This document shows, in pieces, positions 30,883 to 38,743 of a DNA stretch of 48,270 bases. Source of the stretch: Rubrobacter aplysinae. Lineage in GTDB: Bacteria; Actinomycetota; Rubrobacteria; Rubrobacterales; Rubrobacteraceae. Every line of letters starts with the position of its first letter. Within the stretch, counting starts at the first letter, position 1. Under the pieces are notes generated by a model. The model did not search any database, had not been told where the DNA came from, and saw only the letters and a program-made list of their open reading frames with translations. A program made the translations under genes and the position numbers. The stretch is from the NCBI RefSeq assembly GCF_001029505.1, contig NZ_LEKH01000020.1:1-48270 (forward strand), read 5' to 3'.

Positions 30883-33690
30883 ATGGCTGAGTCCACAGAA
30901 TCTGCGGAGTTCATAGACTCGGGAGATTTCTCTTATCTGGTGGTGATCGGCTCCTCGGCGGGCGGGATAGAGGCCCTGTCGCGGGTGCTCGGCTCCCTGC
31001 CGGAGGACTTTCCCGCGCCGGTGGTCATAGCCCAGCACATGCACCCCGAGCGCGAGAGTCACCTGGAGGATCTACTGGCGCGCCAGAGCCGCCTACCGGT
31101 GGAGACCGTGCAGGATCACACCCCGCTCTCGGCCGGCACCGTGTTCGTGGTCCCGGCCGACCGGCACGCGAACGTGACCGACCGGGAGATAGAGGTACAC
31201 GAGGACGGCCACGGCAGGCCCAAGCCCTCCATAGACCTGCTCTTGACGAGCGCAGCGGAGGTCTACGGCGAGAACCTCGTGGCCGTCATACTCTCCGGCT
31301 CGGGCTCTGACGGCACCGACGGCGCGCGGGCGGTCAAGAGGTCCGGCGGCACGGTGGTCGTGCAGGACCCCGAAAGCGCGGAGTTCTCCGGCATGCCCGC
31401 GTCGCTGGCCCCGAGCACGGTGGACATCGTGAGTGACCTGGACGGGATCGGCGGCCTGCTCTCCGACCTCCTCTCCGAGAGCAGGCTCGCAGAAAGCGCC
31501 GACAGTGGGGCGCGCAAGGACGAGGAGAGCGAGTTTACGGAGTTCCTCGAGGAGCTGCGGCGGAGCCGGGGCATAGACTTCTCCGAGTACAAGAGGCCGA
31601 CCATCCGCCGCCGCCTGGCGCGGCGCTTCACCGCGACCGGCGTCGGGAGCCTGGGGGAGTACCGCCGCTACCTGGAAGAGAACCCCGGGGAGTACGCCAG
31701 CCTCATCAACACCTTTCTCATAAAGGTAACGGAGTTCTTCCGCGACCCGGAGCAGTTCGAGTATCTGAGGAGCGAGGTATTGCCCGGGCTCATAGAGGAG
31801 GCCCGGGAAAGCGGCGAGCAGCTCCGGCTGTGGTCCGCGGGCTGCGCAACCGGCGAGGAGGCCTACTCCCTGGCGATACTCGTCTCCGAGGCGCTGGAGC
31901 AGACTCTGGAGGAGACGTCCGGCCAGAGCCCGGCGAGCGTCTCGCAGCCCCCGGACGTGCGCATCTTTGCCACCGACCTCGACGGGGGCGCGGTGGATCA
32001 CGCCCGGCGTGGCGTATACCCGGCCTCGGCGCTCTCGGCGCTTACCGGAGAGCAGGTCTCGCGCTACTTCGACCAGCTAGACGGCCTGTACTACGTAAAG
32101 CAGTTCGTACGGTCCATGCTCATATTCGGCGAGCACGACCTGGCCCAGCGCTCGCCGTTTCCGAGGCTCGACCTGGTCGTGAGCCGCAACGTCCTGATCT
32201 ACTTCACCCCCGAGCTGCAGCGCCGCACGTTGCAGCTATTCGCCTTCTCCCTCAAGGACCGGGGATACCTGATGCTCGGCAAGGCGGAGAGTACCTCGCC
32301 GCTCCCGGAGTACTTCGCCTCCCTGGACCGCCAGTACAAGGTCTTCTACCGCGTGGGCGAGCGGTTCGTAATGCCGGCCTCCAGCATGTCCGAGGCCATG
32401 CCGAGCCTGCCAAAGAGACCCGCGCACGGCGGGCGCTCACTGCGGGCCCCGCAGCGCCGCCCGCAGGCGCAGAGCGGGGACGGCGAGCCGTCCGGGTCCG
32501 CGGCCCAGGCTGGGGAGCGGGCGCTGGCCCCGCTGCCGGTGGGTGTGATCTCCGTGGATAACAGCTACGACATCCACGCCATCAACCCCGCCGCGAGGCG
32601 GCTGCTCTCGGTGCACGGCTCCGCTATCGGCGAGGATCTGCTGCACCTGGTCCGGGAGGCTCCCTACGAAGAGCTGCGCACGGCCATAGACTACGCCTTC
32701 CGGGAGGGCCAGCCTGCGTCCACGGGCGAGTTCGAGGTGGAGGAGGTCACCACCGGAGAGTCCCGCACCCTGGACATGACCTGCCATCCCCCCGGCACCG
32801 GCAGCCCCGGTGTCCCAAAAGACGCTGGTGCCGCGGACACCGCATATAACCAAGAGACCGTTGCTCCCGGCCAGACGGTGATCATCCTGATCGAAGACGT
32901 TACGCACTACGCCCGCAGCAGGCGCGAACTGCGGCAGAGACTCGACTCGGCAGAGACGGAGCTCGCGGAGTACCGCCAGCGGGCCGAGCAGGAGTCCGGG
33001 CGCCAGCGGGAGCAGAACGGTCGTCTGGTGGAGGGCAACCGGCAGCTGGAAGCCTCCAACAGAGAGCTCCGGCGCGCCGTCGAGGAGCTGCGCGCCGCCA
33101 ACGAGCAGTACCAGCTCTCCACCGAGGAGGCTCAGGCCTCCTCCGAGGAGGTAGAGACGCTGAACGAGGAGCTCCAGGCCACCAACGAGGAGCTGGAGAC
33201 GGTCAACGAGGAGCTCCAGGCGACCGTCGAGGAGCTCAACACCACCAACGAGGACCTCCAGAACCGGAGCGCGGAGCTGCAGGAGATCTCCCGGGAGCGC
33301 GAACGGGAGCAGAAGCGGATGCGGACGCAGCTACAGAAGCAGGTGCAGACGGTCCTTGAGAGCGTCTCCGAGCCGATGCTCGTGGTAGAGTCCTCGGGCC
33401 GGGCCACGCTCACCAACGAGGCCTATCGTCACACCTTCGGCGCGAAGGGCTGCGTCGCGACCGACGACTCCGGCTCGGAGCTGCCCGGGGAGGAGACGCC
33501 CCAGAGCCGGGCCACCAGAGGCGAGAGCTTCACCGCCACTCTCATGTCCGCTTGCGATGACGGCACGCGGCGCCGCTTCGAGGCCAGGGGGGAGCCCGTG
33601 GGCGACGACGAGCAGCGGGGAGGGCTCGTGGTCTTCCGCGAGCTCCCGGACCATGAAGACCATGATCCGGACGGCACGCGGCAAGAGTAG
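30883..33690 (+). CDS. CheB-CheR-PAS hybrid signalling protein without receiver or kinase
   Basis: A 935-residue cytoplasmic protein. Domains in order: CheB methylesterase (about 15-205) with Ser25 (GSSAGG), His52 (AQHMHPE) and Asp143 (GSGSDG); CheR methyltransferase (about 215-480) with FSEYKRPTIRRRLARR and the SAM loop LWSAGCATGEEAYSLAI; a PAS-like domain (about 560-670); a long Glu/Asn coiled coil (about 680-820) with repeats such as TNEELETVNEELQAT; and a second PAS-like region. There is no CheY receiver before CheB and no kinase after the PAS. No chemotaxis genes are near, so it probably acts in a stress or sensory pathway. GAGAGGGAG supports the ATG. Confidence 0.93.
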   Translation: MAESTESAEFIDSGDFSYLVVIGSSAGGIEALSRVLGSLPEDFPAPVVIAQHMHPERESHLEDLLARQSRLPVETVQDHTPLSAGTVFVVPADRHANVTDREIEVHEDGHGRPKPSIDLLLTSAAEVYGENLVAVILSGSGSDGTDGARAVKRSGGTVVVQDPESAEFSGMPASLAPSTVDIVSDLDGIGGLLSDLLSESRLAESADSGARKDEESEFTEFLEELRRSRGIDFSEYKRPTIRRRLARRFTATGVGSLGEYRRYLEENPGEYASLINTFLIKVTEFFRDPEQFEYLRSEVLPGLIEEARESGEQLRLWSAGCATGEEAYSLAILVSEALEQTLEETSGQSPASVSQPPDVRIFATDLDGGAVDHARRGVYPASALSALTGEQVSRYFDQLDGLYYVKQFVRSMLIFGEHDLAQRSPFPRLDLVVSRNVLIYFTPELQRRTLQLFAFSLKDRGYLMLGKAESTSPLPEYFASLDRQYKVFYRVGERFVMPASSMSEAMPSLPKRPAHGGRSLRAPQRRPQAQSGDGEPSGSAAQAGERALAPLPVGVISVDNSYDIHAINPAARRLLSVHGSAIGEDLLHLVREAPYEELRTAIDYAFREGQPASTGEFEVEEVTTGESRTLDMTCHPPGTGSPGVPKDAGAADTAYNQETVAPGQTVIILIEDVTHYARSRRELRQRLDSAETELAEYRQRAEQESGRQREQNGRLVEGNRQLEASNRELRRAVEELRAANEQYQLSTEEAQASSEEVETLNEELQATNEELETVNEELQATVEELNTTNEDLQNRSAELQEISREREREQKRMRTQLQKQVQTVLESVSEPMLVVESSGRATLTNEAYRHTFGAKGCVATDDSGSELPGEETPQSRATRGESFTATLMSACDDGTRRRFEARGEPVGDDEQRGGLVVFRELPDHEDHDPDGTRQE

Positions 33691-33734
33691 CTGGACAGGG
33701 GAAAAGTAGCCGAGGAGCAGCCGAGGAGCAGGGC

Positions 33735-34478
33735 CTACCCTTGCCCGGAGACGCGCTCCAGCGCCTCCGGGTCGGCGACGTGTATGTAACGGTCCCGGAT
33801 CTCTAAGTGGCCCTCTCTCCTGAGCTCCAGCAGGGCGTTGGTGACCGCAACCCGGCCCGCTCCGACCATCGCGGCGAGCTCGGCGTGGGTGTAGGGGGTG
33901 GGTATGCGGTACCCCTCCCGGCCCACGACCCCTTCGCTCCAGATCAGGGCCAGCACCAGCCCGGCCATCCGGCCCCGCACGCTCTTGCGTCCCAGGTCCG
34001 CCAGCCTGTCGGCGTACACCGAAAGCCTTTCGGAGAGAGACTCCACGAGCCTCATCCCGATCTCGGGCTCGTGCCGCACCAGCCGCCGGAGCTGTTCGGG
34101 GCTGACCAGGGCCGCCGTCGAGGGCTCCAGGGTGCGCGCGTACACCCCCTGTAGCTGCTGGGCCGTGAGCGTCCCCTCCGCCGACAGCGCACCCGCGTCC
34201 ACTATGGAGAGCGTGAGTTCCTTTCCGGCGGCGACCTTGTAGATCCTGACCCTCCCTTCAAGGAGCAGCAACAACGGCCCCCCGCGCCGCGCCGGGGTGT
34301 GAAAGAGCTGATCGTTTCTGAGGTGCATCGTGGGCGTCCTGCGGGCGAACCTCTCAAGCTCCTCCGCCGACAACGGCTCCAGAACATCCACCATGGATAA
34401 AAGCCGCACCTTCTGCCGTAGCGCCATCTCCTCCGCTGCGGCGTTGCGGTACCCGCCGGGCTCTGAATTGATATTCAT
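33735..34478 (-). CDS. Crp/Fnr-family transcription regulator
   Basis: A 247-residue regulator. The N-terminal jelly-roll (about 30-140) has the order of a cyclic-nucleotide-type sensor (LFHTPARRGGPLLLLLEGRVRIYKV), but the phosphate-binding cassette is not clearly conserved, so a different ligand or no ligand is possible. A long dimer helix follows, then a winged HTH (about 170-240): YTHAELAAMVGAGRVAVTNALLELRREGHLEI. The ATG is exactly six bases from TAGAAT, with no ribosome site, suggesting a leaderless mRNA. It is divergent from the SseB/STAS/Hsp20 genes across 417 bases and may control them. Confidence 0.9.
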   Translation of the reverse strand: MNINSEPGGYRNAAAEEMALRQKVRLLSMVDVLEPLSAEELERFARRTPTMHLRNDQLFHTPARRGGPLLLLLEGRVRIYKVAAGKELTLSIVDAGALSAEGTLTAQQLQGVYARTLEPSTAALVSPEQLRRLVRHEPEIGMRLVESLSERLSVYADRLADLGRKSVRGRMAGLVLALIWSEGVVGREGYRIPTPYTHAELAAMVGAGRVAVTNALLELRREGHLEIRDRYIHVADPEALERVSGQG

Positions 34479-34895
34479 AACTGTATTCTAAACTACAAAA
34501 TGCCGGGGGGGGGTAGATCGGTCCCTATATAGTGTTGAATCTGGCGCTTCGGAGAGCAATATGTAGCCAGGTGGTCCGTCCTCACGGGTAAAGCTTCCAG
34601 GGCTTCCGGAGTTTTTGGGGAGCGTGTCCGGTAGCGGGGCCACCCGCCGGTTGGGTCCTGGAGACCACCAACTGGGGGCCGGCCGGAGTGCGGGGAGCGT
34701 GCAGGCTCGGGTCTTGGCGGATCTGTTGGACCTCGGTGATACGAGAACGGGAGGCGTGGTGGACGCTTCACGGAGGAGTAACTCTAAGACACTCGGCACG
34801 AACGGCGAGAGCTTGATAGGTGGGGTCCGGGTCAAGTTCCAGGGTGTGGACGAGAAGAGAAACCACCAACGTACAGGGCACTGGGAAGGAGAGAC
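34479..34895. other. 417-bp divergent intergenic region
   Basis: It separates the Crp/Fnr gene from the rightward stress cluster. It contains the minus-strand -10 and a G9 tract beside the Crp/Fnr start, and TATATAG near 34525. The forward gene's ribosome site is at 34886. I see no gene and no convincing binding palindrome; short frames through it lack codon bias. Confidence 0.55.
34485..34513 (-). promoter_or_regulatory. Leaderless promoter with G9 tract at the -35 position
   Basis: On the minus strand TAGAAT (34490-34485) is six bases from the start codon. A run of nine G on the plus strand (34505-34513) fills the -35 position for a 17-base spacer. Confidence 0.5.
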
Positions 34896-35456
34896 ATGGT
34901 TAACCCCGAGATCTTCGAGGCTTCTGACGCTTTCAAAACTTTCGATGTGGACGATACGGAGCTTATGGCGGGGGCTCACGAGGCTTACGGGCGCGCCATA
35001 AACGCCATGAAATCCCCCCACGGCCCGGATGCCCCGGACGAAAGGCGATTGAGTCCCAGCTACTGGGTGGTCTGCACCCCGCGGGAGCGTCTACCCGACC
35101 CCAGCGAGGTGCTGTGCGTGACGGGCGGTCGCGGAGAGGGCATCGAGGACGGGGCCGGAGCCCGCCGGGCACTCGCGGTGTTCAGCTTCAGAGAGGAGGC
35201 GGAGGCGTTCCGCAGGCTCCGCTCCCGGGGGCGGGGTCTCCGGATCAGGGAGCTCGACGGCGGGGAGCTCATATCCGTGCTCTACGGTCAGTGGGGCGGC
35301 CTGGGCCGAGTCGCCCTGGACCCCGTGCCGGAGGCCGAGCATCACGTCGCGGACCGCCTGGTCATCGTTAGCCGGGAGGAGTTCGTGAAGCTGCTCGTGA
35401 GCCGGGTGAGGTTCCCCGTTCCATCCCCCCCCGGTGGACCAACCGGCGTCGCGTAA
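34896..35456 (+). CDS. SseB-like hypothetical protein, paralogue of 36463
   Basis: A 186-residue protein that is not a named family member as far as I can tell. From about residue 85 it runs ALAVFSFREEAEAFRRL, then IRELDGGELISVLYGQ, then RVALDPVPEA and VSREEFVKLL. The gene at 36463 repeats the same order: LPVFGSGPEAKRFAEAW, VTGAGELISLLSGS, RVVFDPPVEA, VSRARFLETL. This order resembles the SseB N-terminal domain (VFTSxxxA, GxELL, LNPG). The function is unknown. AAGGAG precedes the ATG by four bases. It is first in a plus-strand run with STAS, a charged protein, its paralogue and Hsp20. Confidence 0.8.
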   Translation: MVNPEIFEASDAFKTFDVDDTELMAGAHEAYGRAINAMKSPHGPDAPDERRLSPSYWVVCTPRERLPDPSEVLCVTGGRGEGIEDGAGARRALAVFSFREEAEAFRRLRSRGRGLRIRELDGGELISVLYGQWGGLGRVALDPVPEAEHHVADRLVIVSREEFVKLLVSRVRFPVPSPPGGPTGVA

Positions 35457-35491
35457 TTAAAGGACCGTAGAGGAGACCGTGAAAGGAGGCT

Positions 35492-35905
35492 GTGAGGCTC
35501 ATGGGCGCGGAAACGGAGACTAACGATCATCTCTCCAGGGTCGAGACGACCGGGTTCTCGGCCCCGGTCGGCAGGGTTGCGGACGGGTCTCCCGTGGTAG
35601 AGGTTCGCGGAGAGGTAGACCTCGCCACCGTACCCGAGCTACTCAGGGGCATAGGCGTGGCCTGTTCCCGGCTGGACGGGCAGCCGGTCGCGTACGTGGA
35701 CCTCAGAGAGGCGGAGTTCATAGACGTCTACGGGGTCCGCACCCTCGTCGAGCAGGCACAGGCCATGTGGGAGCTCGGAGGAGAGCTGCGCCTGGTGGTG
35801 CCGCAGGGAGGCCCGGTGACCCGCGCTTTCGGCCTGCTAGAGGTCGAGCGGGTGCTGGAGCTGTACCACGATACGGTTATCCCCGGTGGACCGGCTGACT
35901 CGTGA
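35492..35905 (+). CDS. STAS-domain protein, anti-sigma antagonist-like, with Tyr at the switch site
   Basis: A 137-residue single STAS domain, the fold of SpoIIAA/RsbV anti-sigma factor antagonists. VVEVRGEVDLATVPELLRGI and AYVDLREAEFIDVYGVRTLVEQAQ are the conserved strands. In classical antagonists the loop is D-S-S-G and the second Ser is phosphorylated; here it is Asp78-Val-Tyr80-Gly, so the usual switch residue is missing. No kinase or phosphatase partner is near. AAAGGAGG lies two bases before the GTG at 35492 and 11 before the ATG at 35501, so either start is possible. The stop overlaps the next gene. Confidence 0.88.
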   Translation: MRLMGAETETNDHLSRVETTGFSAPVGRVADGSPVVEVRGEVDLATVPELLRGIGVACSRLDGQPVAYVDLREAEFIDVYGVRTLVEQAQAMWELGGELRLVVPQGGPVTRAFGLLEVERVLELYHDTVIPGGPADS

Positions 35906-36261
35906 CCGTAGAGATGGATGGAGACATGGTTGCAGAGAGCGACCGTCAACGGCTGGGGGAGCGCTACATGCAGGTGGAGCGCAAGGAGATCGCGGACCGT
36001 AGAAACGGCGAGCTCGCCCGGGTGCTCGGCCCCGCGCTGCCCGGAGAGTCGCAGGAGGAGCTGGGCCGTCTCGCCCGCGAGGACCGGGAGAAGGCCGAGG
36101 AGGGGCTCGCCGAGCTCCGGGACGGCGAAGAGGTCTGGTACAAGCCCGTGGAGGAGCTCACCCGCCGGGACCGGGCGGCCAGGATAGAGGCGCAGAGGAA
36201 GCGTCTGGAGTGGGTGCAGGGACGTCTCAAGAGCTCGTCTCCAAAGAATCCGCAACGATGA
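35902..36261 (+). CDS. Small highly charged helical protein
   Basis: A 119-residue protein rich in Glu, Arg and Lys, probably a helical hairpin or coiled coil (DRQRLGERYMQVERKEIADRR, EELGRLAREDREKAEEGLAELRDGEEVWY). No family is recognised. The GTG overlaps the STAS stop as GTGA, so the two are likely coupled and their products may act together. ATGs at 35914 and 35926 would give shorter forms. Partnership with the STAS protein is inference from coupling. Confidence 0.7.
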   Translation: MTVEMDGDMVAESDRQRLGERYMQVERKEIADRRNGELARVLGPALPGESQEELGRLAREDREKAEEGLAELRDGEEVWYKPVEELTRRDRAARIEAQRKRLEWVQGRLKSSSPKNPQR

Positions 36262-36341
36262 AGAGGTATGAGAGCCCCGGTCACTCGCGCCGGGGGTGTC
36301 GGGGGCTCCTTGCAGAGGCTACCGGCGCCGGAGCGTCGGGC

Positions 36342-36377
36342 GTGAAAGGAGTGAAAGGAGTGAAAGGGGTGAAAAGA
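36342..36377 (+). repeat. Four tandem 9-mers of GTGAAAGGA type
   Basis: Copies: GTGAAAGGA, GTGAAAGGA, GTGAAAGGG, GTGAAAAGA. They lie 86 bases upstream of the SseB-like gene at 36463. Each of the first two carries a ribosome-site-like AAAGGA. Confidence 0.85.
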
Positions 36378-36462
36378 TGGAACGGACGTCATTCAACCGC
36401 CGATGGAGCGGTGCCGGGGGCGCCGTTTGCGCGGCAAGTCCGGCGAGGAGGTGGGTAGGGTC

Positions 36463-36990
36463 ATGACGACCTCGCCACGAAGCACGGGAGAACCGTCCGG
36501 GTCCCGTCCGGGCACTTTACCCGAGGTTCTGCGGACTCCTTACGGGCTCGTCGTCAAGGACGTGGCGGGGGGTAACTATCCCCGGCGGAGCGTCCTCCAG
36601 CCCACGGTGCTTTCGCTACGGCTCCCGGAGGGCAAGGCGCTGCCCGTGTTCGGCTCCGGGCCGGAGGCCAAGCGGTTTGCGGAGGCCTGGAACGAGCGGC
36701 TGCGGTACGAAGGGGCGTCGCCGGCGGGCGCGCACGAGGGGTGGCGGGGCCGGGTTACCGGCGCCGGAGAGCTGATCTCGCTGCTCTCGGGGAGCGAGTT
36801 CTCGGCGGGGCCGTGCGATGGGGTAGACAGGGTCGTCTTCGACCCGCCCGTGGAGGCCATCCCGGCTATCAGGGGAGGACGCGGCCCGTACCGCGCCGGT
36901 GCCCTGCCCCGCGGCGTAAGCCGCGCCCGCTTTCTGGAGACTCTCATGGGCCGGGGAAAGGCCTGGTTCGAAGGCTCGCGCGGGAGTTAG
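36463..36990 (+). CDS. SseB-like hypothetical protein, paralogue of 34896
   Basis: A 175-residue protein. From about residue 60 it repeats the motif order of the gene at 34896: ALPVFGSGPEAKRFAEAW, GAGELISLLSGS, DRVVFDPPVEAIP, and VSRARFLETL. The first 35 residues are a Ser/Pro/Gly-rich, likely disordered segment. The function is unknown; an SseB-like fold is inferred from the motif order. The ATG at 36463 is chosen as the first start with room for a ribosome site (GAGGAGG lies upstream); an in-frame GTG at 36451 is too close to it. Hsp20 follows 52 bases downstream. Confidence 0.78.
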   Translation: MTTSPRSTGEPSGSRPGTLPEVLRTPYGLVVKDVAGGNYPRRSVLQPTVLSLRLPEGKALPVFGSGPEAKRFAEAWNERLRYEGASPAGAHEGWRGRVTGAGELISLLSGSEFSAGPCDGVDRVVFDPPVEAIPAIRGGRGPYRAGALPRGVSRARFLETLMGRGKAWFEGSRGS

Positions 36991-37042
36991 CTCGTATCCG
37001 ACTCGTACTAGCAAAGCGCAAGGTGACTGGAAAGGAGACGGG

Positions 37043-37492
37043 ATGAAGAACCCGTTCAGAGGGATCGTGGACCAGATCACGGAGAACAACCGGATCATGG
37101 AGCAGTGGATGGCCGGTTACTCGACCGGTGGGGAGCGTCAACGGAGCTACGAGGACGCTTGGGCGCCGACGACCGACATCTTCCTGAGGGATAACGGGGA
37201 TCTGGTGGTGCTGGCCGAGCTCCCCGGAGTCCGCAGGGAAGAGGTGGATCTCAGCCTCTCGGACGGGGATCTGACCATCTTCGGCGAGAAAGAGGGCCAG
37301 GAGGAGGGCGTCCGGTACTACACGGCCGAGCGGTACACCGGCTCCTTCCGGCGTCACATAAGCCTCCCGCACGGCCTCGACGAGGACAGAATAAGCGCCG
37401 CTTTCGAGGGCTGCACGCTAAAGATCGTCATACACGATTACTCGGATCTCCTCGAAGAGAAGCAGCTCGATATCGAGACCCCGGAGGACTGA
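37043..37492 (+). CDS. Small heat shock protein, Hsp20/alpha-crystallin family
   Basis: A 149-residue holdase chaperone that binds unfolding proteins. The alpha-crystallin domain spans about 45-140: PTTDIFLRDNGDLVVLAELPGVRREEVDLSLSDGDLTIFGEK, then RYTGSFRRHISLPHGLDEDRISAAFEGCTLKIVI. The short N-terminal arm is typical. The C-terminal IxI/V anchor is not evident; the protein ends DIETPED. AAAGGAG supports the ATG. A decayed copy of its central part lies at 38744-38923. Confidence 0.94.
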   Translation: MKNPFRGIVDQITENNRIMEQWMAGYSTGGERQRSYEDAWAPTTDIFLRDNGDLVVLAELPGVRREEVDLSLSDGDLTIFGEKEGQEEGVRYYTAERYTGSFRRHISLPHGLDEDRISAAFEGCTLKIVIHDYSDLLEEKQLDIETPED

Positions 37493-37640
37493 TGTGGTCC
37501 GGGGCATCCGACCCTGACCGGCCCTAACCGACCGTCGTCCGGCGGGCGAGGTCAAGAGACCCAGAAGAATCACGAAAGAAGCTAAAAACAGCGCCCGATC
37601 CAAGAGCGCAACGAGTGCACATCCGGGGAGGAGCAGGAGC

Positions 37641-38483
37641 GTGACCCACGAAGAAGCCGCGGACCTGATGGATACCAGGCTGGACGGAAGCCACCGGGAC
37701 GGGCACGGCTCCCCGCAGACCTTGCCAAGAGCGGCGTCGGGAACATCTCTAGCACCTCTAAAGTCTCTAAAAGATACGGAGTGCGGCCGGCTGGCCGCGA
37801 TGATCGAAGAGCTCGAGTTGCCTACCACCAGAAGACGCTTCGTGCCCGGAGACGTCGTCTACCAGGGCCGGGAGCCCGAAGACGGGCTGTACATACTGAC
37901 CGAGGGTATCTTGAGCGTCAGTGACCTCCTGCCCGGTGGCAAGAGCTTTACGACCAGGATGCTCACCGTCTCCGACACCTTCGGCCGCCTGAATCCTACC
38001 GACCCGGAAGAGACGCTGACCGTCCCCTCGACGGATGCCGCGTTCTATGCCGGCTACGTCGAGGCCAGCGCCACGGCTCTCACGGACTCCGAGATCCTCA
38101 AGGTGCCCAAGGCGCTTTTGCGCCGGGCGCTGCGCCTGTCGCCGGAGGCGGCGCTGTCGCTGGCAACGCTAACAGAGCTCAGGCTGGCCGAGCAGGAAAG
38201 GCTCGTGCGGGTCCTGTCTTCGCGCCGGACCGAGTCCAGGCTCGCGGGACTTCTACCCCTGCTAGCCGAGAAGTTCTCCAGGGGAGACGGCGGAGATGGC
38301 GGAGAGGGTGCCGTGATCATGCTGCGCCTGACGCACCAGGACCTTTCCGACATGATCTCTACCACGCGTGAGTCGGTCACCAAGGCCATATCGGACCTGC
38401 AGGCCCGCCAAGCCATAGGCTACTCCCGAGGTCTCATAGTCCTGCTGGATCCGGAAAAGCTCCGGTACGCCGCCACCGGCTGA
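37641..38483 (+). CDS. Crp/Fnr-family regulator downstream of Hsp20
   Basis: A 280-residue regulator. After a disordered N-terminal 40 residues, the sensor jelly-roll is recognisable (RFVPGDVVYQGREPEDGLYILTEGILSVSDLLPGGKSFTTRMLTVSDTFG) and a winged HTH follows (about 235-275: MLRLTHQDLSDMISTTRESVTKAISDLQARQAIGYSRG). The cyclic-nucleotide cassette is not conserved. GGAG precedes the GTG closely. It lies on the same strand as the SseB-like, STAS and Hsp20 genes and could autoregulate the cluster. It is not a close copy of the Crp/Fnr protein at 33735. Confidence 0.9.
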   Translation: MTHEEAADLMDTRLDGSHRDGHGSPQTLPRAASGTSLAPLKSLKDTECGRLAAMIEELELPTTRRRFVPGDVVYQGREPEDGLYILTEGILSVSDLLPGGKSFTTRMLTVSDTFGRLNPTDPEETLTVPSTDAAFYAGYVEASATALTDSEILKVPKALLRRALRLSPEAALSLATLTELRLAEQERLVRVLSSRRTESRLAGLLPLLAEKFSRGDGGDGGEGAVIMLRLTHQDLSDMISTTRESVTKAISDLQARQAIGYSRGLIVLLDPEKLRYAATG

Positions 38484-38490
38484 TCAGACG

Positions 38491-38742
38491 TTGACCAGAC
38501 GTGACGGAAACCCGCAATTGGGGCTTTATCTCCAGCGCGAGATATCCTGGCTCGTAGGGCTGTGCAAAGAGGCAAGCTTTACCCGCGAGGGTGCGAGCAT
38601 CATGCGTATCCTGTCCGAGATGGAGCGCCAGGGCGAGCTGCGCGAAGACGACAAGCGGCACGCGCTGGAGGTCGCAGAGCACGTGCGGTACGTGGAGCTT
38701 CTGGAGCCCTCGCCGGAGACCTTGCAGAGGAATACGAAGTAA
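38491..38742 (+). CDS. Small helical hypothetical protein
   Basis: An 83-residue frame eight bases after the Crp/Fnr stop. It seems helical (REISWLVGLCKEASFTREGASIMRILSEMERQGELREDDKRHALEVAEHVRYVELL) and acidic to mixed in charge. No family is recognised. The TTG start has no clear ribosome site. Codon bias favours this frame over others. It may be coupled to the regulator gene. The Hsp20 remnant starts just after its stop. Confidence 0.55.
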   Translation: MTRRDGNPQLGLYLQREISWLVGLCKEASFTREGASIMRILSEMERQGELREDDKRHALEVAEHVRYVELLEPSPETLQRNTK

Positions 38743-38743
38743 T

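Noticed and set aside
30679-31062. Minus-strand frame across the CheB-CheR promoter
   Set aside because: It runs antisense to the start of CheB and through an AT-rich regulatory block; no ribosome site or motif.
36258-36458. Frame starting MKRYESPGHSRR and reading through the 9-mer repeats
   Set aside because: The product is low-complexity with a VKG repeat, has no ribosome site and lies between two supported genes; a real gene is not excluded but not supported.
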